Assembly: GCA_016110215.1 (NCBI GenBank)
Contig: JADWQD010000026.1
Span: forward strand, 62,001 to 126,000
Reading direction: 5' to 3'
Origin: Capronia americana
Lineage: Eukaryota > Ascomycota > Eurotiomycetes > Chaetothyriales > Herpotrichiellaceae
Length of the DNA: 64,000 nucleotides
Under the pieces are notes generated by a model. The model was given only the letters and a program-made list of their open reading frames with translations, did not search any database and was not told the origin of the DNA. Within the stretch, counting starts at the first letter, position 1. Each line of letters opens with the position of its first letter. Both the position numbers and the translations under genes were made by a program. Of this stretch, positions 10,640 through 21,267 are shown one piece after another.

Positions 10640-11948
10640 GTCAGAGTGCTGGATAGGAGCTTCTCCATATATTCCGCCTATACGCACCTAATACGTGAAG
10701 CTGGATGTATTCTCTGGGGACGAAGGAAACGCTTGCTACTCCCTCCCAGAACCTACAGTATCATCGATAACCTGGTCAGAGGGATGGATCACAGGGTGAA
10801 AGGCCTCTGCCAATAGGTCAAGTTAGGCTCAATTAGTATCCGCTTCTCGTATACATTGGCGATAACCTCGGGAGAAAGCGTCAATAACTCGTGAGCGGCA
10901 GATCTTGGCAGCAAAGCGTCATAAAAACCACCCGTAGCTCCCTTTAGGAGTTGACGGAGCGGAAGCAAGCTCCTGTTTTTAGCTTAGCCACTTACGAAGA
11001 CACTCCGGAGGTTTGGCCAAAACTCTTACCCTCAATTTACCGCACGATGAGATATGGAGAGGGCGTTTGCTCCAACGGCGCTGAGATGAACATGCGTAGG
11101 GAGTGCAAAAAGGGTCTCGACAATCGTTGATTGCTTAGGGAGCCCAAAATTGGATACCCATAACCTTTTGTGGATTTCTATGATCAGAAATGGGTCTGTC
11201 AAAAATATACCCTCTCTCGCGGAGCCGAGGGTGGTGGGAATTCATTTTGAGTTTCAGTCCTCATTCTGGAGAAGTCGAAGTCCGCGATTGTGAATAGTCA
11301 GCCGTGTCTCGTTGGCAAATGCTTGTGGCAAGTCACCAAACTGTACAGCTTGTGCAAAAAGACGGCTTTGACTCTACCCTCGATGGTATGGCGCATCCTT
11401 TGGATATTACCTCTACAGAGGTTGAAAGGTGCTATGAACCACGTTCGACAGGGTCGCACGTGATCCAAGGTGAGTTGGGTCCTGGTGGGGTAGAGCACGA
11501 GAGCATCCGGGTTTGAGTGGCAGTGGAAAGGGCAGGATAGCGTTCAGTAGGCTCAAATCTGAAGCCATGCGCTAAGGTACCTGAAGTTGACCACGAACGT
11601 AAGTCCTAGTCCGTAACTATCTGATTCGAAGTCTACCTAGCCTTTTTAAGTTATTGATGACTTAGACGAAGAGTCGCAGAACTTTCAGAGAGATGGAGAT
11701 ATGTTCCAACTACTTCTCTACTTATTAAATCGGCCCGACTTCACTATGATATCCCGACCGTAAGCGAATCCTCCGAGTGGCCTGGATGGCGGTTCATTGA
11801 CTAAATCCCGTTCGCCGAAATGCACACGCAGACAGGCCGAGGAGAGCGGTATCAGACAGTCATGTCGGACGATACTCTTCCTGAAGAGGACTCCAAGGCC
11901 AACAAAATCCTCAAGGTACTCCGGCAACAGACATCGCGAGAAAACCGA
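10640..11948. other. Gene-free stretch
   Basis: It lies between the 3' ends of the convergent oxidase and membrane-protein genes. Only short unsupported frames are present. I see no repeat, RNA gene or recognisable site. Confidence 0.5.
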
Positions 11949-14033
11949 TCAAGACCGTGTCAAGATCTCCTCTGGATGCTCAATACCAGTGTCCTTGCAA
12001 AACTGATAAAAGCTGACCATGTCAAAAGTGGAAGCATGTCTTCTCCGAGTTCCATACACAAGGCCTAGCACGACGCAGCCAAACGCCCAGAGGGAGAACA
12101 GAACAAGAACGGCCAAGGCGGGCACTCCGTCACCGTCAGTGATGATATTGCACGGCACCGCTGAATACAGGGTGGGGCTGGACCATTCGACCAGGGTATT
12201 CTCCTGGCCACTGAACATGAGCTGCAGCGCATAGTGCTTGTATGCCTCCTCAATCGCACGCAGAAGATCAGCTCGCTGCATGATTCGCGTATAAGTGAGG
12301 AACCCCGTGGTGTTTAATTCCGCGGGCATGGCAGCCGCCGTGTACAAGGGCCTAATCCATTCGAGATCGGTCCCCATCAGATAATAATTCCGCCTACCAG
12401 GGTATTCCATCTCGGGGAAGGAGGTGAAGTCATATATCTGAGATACCACATTAGTCTTGTTACCCGGGAGGAGCATAGGGGCGACGCCAATGCCAAGTCG
12501 ATAGATGTCAGCGAGATCGGAAGCTTCAGGATCGGCCCGACTAAAGTTGCTGAATGTGCCATCGAGACCATTGATGTTCGCATTGCCCGTGACCGAGGAG
12601 GAGGTGCACCGAATGCCAATAGCTGGCATTGCTTGTCCCTGGAAGTTGTGTTCTCTCTCAAGCCCGGGTATGGGGTCTTCGACCACGTCAGAAGATTCGA
12701 TGACATATGGGGGGTATATCCCTTGCCACAAGAGAATTTCTAAGACGTCCTCGTCCTCTAATCCATCGTAGCTGGGCTCGGTGAGCCCGGCCGGTGTGCT
12801 GTACCCTAGTTCGAAATTTCCCCAGAGGTTTTCGATGCTTCGACTAATGCCAATGTCCGCGAAGGCAAGTACATTGACCGATGTACCAAGACCGTCCATT
12901 CTCGCCAATTGGCTCAAGGTGTTGATTGAAGGACCAGACCACATATCCAGCGCGTAGTAGAAATTTGCATTCCCCAAGGCGTTGGCGAACAAAGCTGTTG
13001 TCTCATTGAAAATCTCTTGACCCTCCAAAATCTCAGGTACCGACGTATAGTTGGTCACATAGCCCGGATCAGTCGAGTTGATCCGTTGATTTAGGATTGT
13101 GAATTCATCCATACGATAGACACCGGTGCAGTTATATCTGATCAACAGACCCCAAGCCGAACCGGTGACCGGAACACTGGCCTGGGGTGCGAGAAAGAAC
13201 CCCTGGCTGGCATCTGCAGGGAGCGTGTTAGGGGTCGATAGATTGGTGACGATGGTGTCCGTGGAATCGGTGTAGAGCGAACCCCAATTCGGGATCTGTG
13301 CTGGGAGTCCGAAGCGCCAACGCTGATATGCCGCATCCACCAACGTGGCTGGAATCCGAGTGTTCATGGTTTGTTCATTGACTCCGAGAACACTCGCGTT
13401 TGCGGTGGAGCCCGGCGCAAAGCCAGTAGTCGTGCTCATGGTCAAGCCGGACAGAACAAACGTCCAAGAGAGAACGCTGAGCCCGAACAATATCATCCAA
13501 ACAGAACTTGGAAATGGCCTCTTCCCTTTTCCTGGGCGGCTCCCTGGAAACCGACGTCCCAGTGTCGCATCCCAGAGGCACTTCCCCAGAATTTGCAAAG
13601 CACTGACTTTGCTCCATGACTTGTCTAGGTGGTGAACGATCTTCTGTTTTCGGTCTGGGGCTTCCTTGAGATGGGCCTCCAACAACGCCGGTTCGACTCC
13701 CGCGAGGCAGTAGTTGGAGATATTCAGCCCAAAGGTACCAATGACAAACCATGACCACCAGACATATTGTCCATTAGGGACTTTTCCGCTTGAACCGGAG
13801 GCGAAATTGGTTCCAGGTCGAAGCCAGGTCAGGTACGTCCAAAGGAAGTATACTAGTATCGCAGGTGGTACGACGACACAGACCAGGGTACGGATTATAT
13901 AGAATCGTCGACCCTGGTTACTGTCGGCTGTCCCAGAGCCCCTATAGTATCATCATTAGCGTTGTGCTAGCTGATATCTTGGAGCGCCCGATCCATACAG
14001 CAGGGTTCTGGTTTCCAGTGGCGCTTTTGTCAT
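11949..14033 (-). CDS. Fungal multi-pass membrane protein of unknown function
   Basis: Exons 13999-14033 and 11949-13941 give 675 residues. The first intron (13942-13998) joins a 12-codon start exon to the long second exon in frame. Predicted membrane segments are near residues 20-45 (VCVVVPPAILVYFLW), 65-95 (WWSWFVIGTFGLNISNY), 155-175 (VWMILFGLSVLSWTFVL) and close to the C-terminus (ALAVLVLFSLWAFGCVVL). Between the third and last lies an extracytoplasmic-looking region of about 430 residues with many N-glycosylation sequons. This matches the architecture of uncharacterised fungal membrane proteins, but I cannot name a family. Transport, sensing or anchoring functions are all possible. It sits between cluster genes but has no evident catalytic motif. 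Confidence 0.75.
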
Positions 14034-15510
14034 GGTATCAGGTAGCAAACCGACCGATACGGAATGTCGCAGGAGTAGGAATTGTGGACATGGGTTGAGG
14101 ATGAGTAGTTGAGAAGTGGCAAGTACAGAAGGAGAACGGACGCAAGTAAGGTGCAATTGTTATGTTGGCCAGCGAGGTCAACATTTGACGTACACCTCGG
14201 TTAAGGAAATTCGACTCGAAGCAAGGGTATGCCGAAAGAACGCAAGCCCAGCCAGCTATGATTGGGAACATCATCCGGCCTGTTGATGCCTTCACCCGTT
14301 TATTGCCGAGACTTTAGTGGCCACCATGCTGCACGATGCTCAGCCGCGCGAGTCAACCGTCAATGCCTTCAAGAGACCAAATGAAGAGCAATCTGTTTCA
14401 TGGATAATGGACAGCACTGTATGGATCGAGAGACGGTGACAAAGTGCAGATGCCCTGTTGGCGGTTCAGCTCGACTTTGGGGGCGGGGATGGAGTGTGGC
14501 AGATTCTAGATATTAGAGCTGGTAGATTTCAAACTTCAGCCCAATGGGCAACGCTCTCTCCGCTAGCACCATCGTGATCCAGAGACATATTTGGCCTTTT
14601 CGCTATTCGCTATGGGCACCTGGGTTGGAGTGGCCAATATCATCCCGAGACTCCAGACTTTTCAATACACACCATCAGTTTCTTTTGTCGTGGAAAATAC
14701 GCACAACGACAGGCCCCACACCCAAGGGATGTGGCCGCCCGTACTCGTCAACCTACGACAGTCAGCGGACACATCTCTAAATTCTCGTGCTCAGCATACG
14801 TGGCGCAAGCAAAAGAAAGAGACCGGAAAATTTCCAGATTCTACCTCCCAATTGGTGCCTAGATGCGCGCCCAGCACATATTGGTTCGATGGGAGTGAGG
14901 CATCAAAAAATAAAAAGCAATCATTGCCACGGTACCCTGAGAGTAGAAGCACCAAACTAGCTGTTTTTGTTTGAGGGTCAGCATAGCGGGTGGGCCATAC
15001 TGAATTCCCATCAGGCTGTCCAGTGAAAAGGGCTTATCGGCCATTCGAGTGGACAAGCAGGGTTTGGACCACTGGGCCTTGAAGTCATAAAAGTTACAAC
15101 TGGAGGCTGAGCGTCTGTGGCGTCTGCAACTCGCCAAAAAGATCTGCAATCACGGTCCGGCACGCCTACCGTGAGCCTAATCCGTGCAGCTGAAAGTCAA
15201 AAGTCATCACAGTGGACTGCAGAAAACCAAAAATGCCGGGCAACCTTGCATGAGTCGAGGAAACATTGAAGCCGAAATCAGATTGGAGGGCCGAGGCGCC
15301 GTCGACTGTCCCGTTACACAACAGGAAAAACTGTGCACATTCACCATTTAGGTGTGTCCTATGAACACCGTCCTGATCCTTAGCAATGACATTGAGTAAA
15401 CGTGCTGACACTCGCCCTTCATCCTGCAGCGCCAACCAGGGCCCTAAATTGCCGGCACATCGACCGTTCTCTCTTTGATCTGAAGGCTGGTTTATACTCG
15501 GTACCTCGGT
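14034..15510. other. Gene-free flank before the AT-rich island
   Basis: Ordinary base composition with short unsupported frames on both strands and no recognisable gene. Composition changes abruptly near 15,510. Confidence 0.45.
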
Positions 15511-17490
15511 CTCATTGCCGACTTAAGGTATTAGTAGAGAACTTACTAAGAATCTTAGACCTTTATAACTTAAAGATAGGCTTTTTCCCGTTAAAGAGAG
15601 GTTTAGGGTTAGGGATATTAATATATTATACTAGGGCTAGCCTTAGAGTTATATTTTAATTATATTTAAGGTAGTTAATAATAGCTTACTTTTATATAAT
15701 TTAATAGTTAAGGTTTATAATCTATTTCTTCTATTTAATAGATTAGATCTAGAAGTCTTAAATAGTATTTTCTTAGTCTATAATAATATTTTAGCCTTAT
15801 ATAATTATTTCTAGAAGGGTCTAATTAGGAATAGCTTTAATCTTAGCTATAGTCTTATATCTTAATAGTTAGTAAAGTTATAAAGCTAACTTAATATCTC
15901 TAGCTATATAAGATCTATATTAGTCTTTACTAAGAGGTTTAAGTCCGGTATTATAAATATTAAGTTTAGTATTCTATTTAGTAATTAGTATAATAGTATA
16001 GTTATTAACCTTAAGATTATTTAATTTAATTAATTATATTATTATTAATAAGTTTAGTTAATAATAGTATAGTTATTAGCTTTAGTTTATTCTAATTATT
16101 TCTTATTTAAATAAAATATTATAATTTCTTTTTAAGATAGTAGTAAGGTAAGTTTAGTTTAATATAATAATATAATATATTAATAGAAAAAGATAAAATA
16201 AATATTATATAAAGATATAAATTATTTAATATAAAGAAACTAAATTAAAGAGAGAGAAGAGAACTATAAAAGTATAGAGCGCTTTATTCTAGATTAATAT
16301 CTCTCTTTACTAAAGCTTTATATAAATATATAACTTATTAAGGCTTTTAGTTATATATAACTAATTAAATATAGTTATATCTTTTTATAGCTATATTATT
16401 TAATTAAAGTAAGGTTTAGTAAACCTAATTTCTAATTAAGTAGATATTATTAAGCTAGCCTTATCCTATAGCTTTACTTATATTTTAAAACTTTTAGTTA
16501 TTATATTTTAATTTATAATATAAGCTAGTTAAGATATTAGGCGGTTAAGTAAAAAATATAGAAGATAGTATAATAGAGATAATAAAGTTTTTATATTTCT
16601 TATTAGTTATATATAACTATATAATTATATAGACGTTCTTATTAGCTATAGCCTTAGCGCTAACTATTATACCTTTAGTATATATTACTAGTAGACTTAC
16701 TTATATTTAATATAGATATATAATACTAGGTAATATAGTAATAAGTTTTCTATCTTAAGAGACCCCTTCTTTAAGTAATATATTACTTAGACTAAAGTAC
16801 TATCTATTATAAATATAGTTATATATCTTAGATTAGAGGTAATATCCGCCGCTATATAATCCTCTACCTAATAGCTCTAAAGCCGCGCCCTAGTTTAATA
16901 GTTTACTATAGTATTAAGAAACTTAAAAATATAGAAGCTAGTAAAATTAGTAAGAGAGATTCTTACTAATATATTATTATAGAATAAAATATACTTAGTA
17001 TATAGAGTAGCTAGACTAGTATAGATATAAAGGAAGATTATTATAGTAATAGCTACTAGATTAGGAATTAAGCTTTACTAAGCCTTATTCTAATTAGATA
17101 ATATATCTATATAAGTTATATAGCTATATATAATTAGCTATATATAACTAGAATCCTTAGCGGTATATATATATACTAAAACCCTTAGTAGAGATATATC
17201 TTTATTTAAGGCTAGGCGCGACCGTCCCTTTTTAGATATTTTCCTTCTCTCTCTAGTTTAGTCTCTTTATATTAAGTAATCTATACCTTTACGCAGCGTT
17301 AGCCCTATCTTTATCCTATTAGTATACCGTGCCGTCATATATATAAGGTATCTCTTTAATAGATAGTGTAGTTTAAGGTCTTAAAGGTATTACCTAGCTA
17401 GGCCTTAAAGTATAGAACTAGCGACGCCGCTTTTAAAGGTATATCTAGCTCTCCGAGACCAGTTTATAGCCCCCGCTAGAGAGGATGGCC
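15511..17490. repeat. AT-rich, TA-dominated island, probable RIP-degraded repeat
   Basis: About 2 kb consisting almost wholly of A and T with extreme TpA abundance, almost no CpG and stops in every frame. The edges are sharp against normal flanks. This is the expected footprint of repeat-induced point mutation, which turns CpA into TpA in duplicated DNA. Scattered GC-bearing islets such as taggcgcgaccgtccc near 17,214 may be relics of the original element. No terminal repeats or coding domains survive that I can read, so the element class cannot be given. Confidence 0.8.
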
Positions 17491-17715
17491 TAAAAGTATT
17501 AATTACCGTAATCCTAAGCCCCTACTAGGGTAAGTCGGGGTCGAGGGTCGAGCTTACCACGGCCAGATGCCAGAGCGTTTCGGCCCATTGAGAGTGAGAC
17601 ACGGGTGATCGCGCACCCCGACTCACCCTGACTCACCCTGACTCGCGCGAGCCGGGGGTGAGCACAGGGCGGCATCACCCTAGGCCAGATCGAGGGTGAG
17701 CTGGGCGTCAAATCA
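17491..17715. repeat. GC-rich edge with repeated GGGTGAG / CTCACCC motifs
   Basis: Immediately right of the AT-rich block is a GC-rich 200 bp segment. It has a near-perfect tandem of the 10-mer gactcaccct at about 17,620-17,645, plus inverted copies of the same core (gggggtgag near 17,654 and gagggtgag near 17,693). It may be an unmutated terminus or internal repeat of the element whose body became AT-rich, or an independent short repeat. Confidence 0.5.
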
Positions 17716-17895
17716 CCTCGTCTTGGCAGTTGGGAAACTTCGGCTGTCGAGGTCTTGGTCTCGGCGTCTTCAGTGTCTCCATCCTTATCAAAAGGTGTGA
17801 ATCACATCTTGGGAAAGCCCACAAATGTCAGAGAGACATTCGATGGTATTTCCTAATTGTTCCTGAGCACTCGTCGTCCCCGATCGTTGGACAAC

Positions 17896-20180
17896 ATGAC
17901 ACAAGCACCTCAGGCGTGCAGGCGATGTCACGCGAGAAAGCGGAAGGTAGATGGATCAATTCTCCTTTTCACTATCTAATCCTGAAGTCGTGACAGTGCG
18001 ATCGCAAGCATCCCCAGTGTACTACCTGCGCAATGGCAAATGTCTCCTGCGAATTTGAAATGAGGTCCGGTGACAAGGAGCTGATGCTGTGCGTGTGCGA
18101 CCCTGGGCCTTTTGAGACGTTCGAGAGAGCGACTAAGACCTCTCCAGGCAGAACAACGACCTTCGAGCACGCAACGAAGCTCTCCAGCAACGAGTTCGAT
18201 GTCTAGAGGAGATCATCGACACTGCCACGCCGGACCCGGCAAAAATGGACGCTATTCTCAGTGGCCAGTCGGTGAGGTCATGTCCAGGTGCTACGTCTTC
18301 GCCACGGACCTCTCCAGTGGCTTCTATGTCTCAACCCGAGTCACTTGCATTACGTTGCCCGCCATCGAGCAGATCAACCACGGACCTGGCACACTCCCTC
18401 TCAATACCACTGCTCCGTTTGACCCACGGCGTGTATGAGCCGCAGCACAGCGGGTCGACGGAGAGTCTGGACTACTCCTCTGTAAACGACATTCCCGAGC
18501 TCCCTTCTGTCGAAGTGGCGCTGGCCACCTGCAAGTCCTTTCTCAGTGGACATAAACAAACCAACCATGTCGTGAGCGAGGAGGAGCTGGTTCAAGATCT
18601 TTCCAGGGTGTTCGAGCCGGGTGCACTGAGAGATCCTCGCCTTTCTGGCAGTCGGTTTCGGTGTTTTATGGTCTTGTATTTGGCTCAGGAACGATATTGG
18701 ATGGGCCGCGGTGAGCCCGAGCAAAAAGACACCTCACTACGCCAGTTGTATCGTCAATTGGCACTGAAGGACGCTGCTGCAGCTGTGAGCAAAGCAGACT
18801 TGGTAAGTTTCGTCTTTGACAGAGAAACCGGATCCTCAACTCAGACTTGCTGCAGCAATCGGTTCAAGCCTTGGTCCTCCTAGGTCTTATGTGCGTTCAA
18901 GAGCCAGAAGGCCCAGATCTGTGGCAAGTGGTCGGTCTGGCCGCTCGTGTGGCCGTCGCCATCGGTATCCATCGCAAGGATGAATTCTATTTATCATACG
19001 TCGCTGCATCCTTTACCGACGAAGGATCCTTGTCTAAACACAACGAGCGCCGCAAAGACATTTTCTGGGCCGTTTACAGCCTTGATCGTTTGGCCATGTT
19101 CACGTTATCGCGACCTTCCGCCATTCGTGACCATGATATTGACGTCGAGGTAAGCAGAAAAATACACTGACCCCCTCCTTGGAAACAAGGCTGAGAAATC
19201 TCTTGGAGATGCCCTCCCAGCCGTCAGGTGTGTCGAGTTTAAGTAGAGAGGGACTGGGAGCCGCATCACGGATCCACAGTTTGAAGGGCCGCAGACTCTA
19301 TGGGCAGATTCAAGAATCGCTCTATGCCGTCTCAATTTCCTCGGACGGTCCGCTCGAAGAGAGAGAAGAGATCATCAATGATCTTAGGAGAAGCGTCCAG
19401 TCGTGGTACGCTTCCAGTCCCCTCAAGGCGGCATTCGTCCCCATCTCGGATACGACGGTGAAACGACAGGTGAGCGAGAGTATCTCCGTGTCCTGTCAAA
19501 GATTCGGTATAATTGACTGTTTCCAGTCGCTGGACGATTTGCAATACAATCAAATGATTATGGCTTTACACCGACCCTCGCCATTGATGCCGCGCATTTC
19601 TTCGGCCTTCGTTGGCGTCCTGTATGAGGCAGCCAGTATCTCGGTCGACCTCTACTCTCATTATTCCCATGAAAATCAAGTGTTGGTGAACTGGGTACAT
19701 CTCCAACAGATCTACACCTCGTGTGCCACGCTCGTCTATTGTTTCTGGGAGTACCAGGCCCGTGTCGACTTGACGGAGATCCCACAAGAGCAGATGTTTA
19801 ACAAGACCGATCAGTGCAGACGGCTCCTTGCTCGCTTTGGACCGCCGTGGCCCCAAACGCAACGATATCAAGCCATGTTCGAAATTCTCACCCAGCCCTT
19901 TTATCAACAGCAGGTTCAACAACAACAGCAACGCGCCGACGCAAGCCTTTTCGCCTCCACCCAAAATCTGTCATGGCATCCGGCGCCTAAAGCAATGGCC
20001 GGTGCGTCTTTCGGCGAGGGCCACACGCCTGATGCCTTTGCTTCGAAAGGTGCCGACGGCGAGCCCACGGACCTCTTCGAAGCCGGCCAAGTCGGACCAC
20101 CTTTCTTGCTTGGCCAGACTCCGGGAAGTGTCATGAGAGACTTTTGGTCAGAATCTTTAAATTTGGCAGACTTGGTCTGA
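17896..20180 (+). CDS. Zn2Cys6 fungal-specific transcription factor
   Basis: Nuclear DNA-binding regulator. Exons 17896-17946, 17997-18088, 18148-18802, 18856-19149, 19190-19227, 19280-19469 and 19527-20180 give 657 residues. The first intron splits the zinc cluster. Joined, it reads CRRCHARKRKCDRKHPQCTTC and onward, with perfect C-X2-C-X6-C-X6-C-X2-C-X6-C spacing. A linker and short coiled coil (QNNDLRARNEALQQRV) follow. The middle-homology region (Fungal_trans) spans about residues 200-480, with AARVAVAIGIHR and DIFWAVYSLDRLA. A Gln-rich patch lies near residue 560. The fourth intron is only 40 nt, the least certain junction. Lying just upstream of the 5-oxoprolinase gene, it is a candidate pathway-specific activator. 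Confidence 0.88.
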
Positions 20181-21267
20181 GGTTCAACGAGAGGATCGAG
20201 GTTTCTCCAAGGCTCCGAATTGCGTCGATTATGCGATCGTGGGCGTTGCAGTAAGGTGCCCGCAACAGCTACCGGAGCACATCATTGAGAAGATACATTC
20301 GTCTCGCACTATTGCCCATCAGCCTTGTCCAGACTTCCCTTTGCGCCGATTCCCCCAATGGTATGGTATGCCCTCTCTCACGGCCCTAAAGGAGGACTTC
20401 GGCAACGCTCGTTTGTTCAGTTGTCACGTTGCGTGCATCACTGGGTGTCCCTCGATGAAATAGGCATCAAATGTCGACGTGAAGGTTTGTTTTGATCCGC
20501 CAACTCGCTCCTTGGATAAGATACCGTTCGAATCGGTGGCCTTGTGGTGCTGAGATAGTTCGGCAGTGCCCAAGACGTGTGACGACAATCGAAGCCATCG
20601 TCTGCAGTGCCACCATGCGAGGTGGTAGAATGCCTCTCGATTAGACATACAGACAGAGAACGGAGCAAACCCTCCGTCGGATTGGAGCCTATGCCAGGCC
20701 GTGGGTCGTGATCAGATCACGGATTGCCTATCTAAACTTCGTACTATGTTGGGGGCGGCGGCCAACGGCCGCCGGCTGTTCATTGGCTCGCGTGATAGCA
20801 CACGGTCTCGTCGTGATACCGAGCTTCGTCTCTCGAGAAGTCTGCAGCACCGAAGCCTGGTGCTATGCGAGACCATTGTGAAGTACTGCCAACATTAGCT
20901 TTGTGAACAAGGCTGAATGATTTGGGGAGGGGTGTCGGGAAGAGCCCTCGTGGTTATGGTCAGCAAGCAGGAAATGACCCTCGCGCAAACCTCGGCCTCG
21001 CATTTTCACAGCGGGCGGTGTCAGTCCGCTCAGTTCAAGGCCAGCTGCCGCAGATGTCGCATTGAGATTGACACTGGCGGCGAGCGATGGACGGGATCCA
21101 GTGCAGCACAAGTGGGCCGACCCCCTTGACCGGCGTTGACGTCGTGCTGCGTTGGATACTTATGACTTTTACATTCGCTCATCGAGCCATCGTTACTGAA
21201 GCAAAGGTCTCATGATTCCCAACGGAAGCAGTCAGGATACACCATACTTGAAAAATAGCCTCGCGTC
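20181..21267. other. Intergenic, upstream of the 5-oxoprolinase gene
   Basis: No convincing gene. A single GATA-type motif (tgatag at 20793-20798) is visible. Short frames on both strands lack support. Confidence 0.4.

Noticed and set aside
15511..17490. Possible intact transposon or long non-coding RNA in the AT-rich block
   Set aside because: Stops in every frame, no terminal repeats or polymerase motifs readable; consistent with a decayed repeat only.
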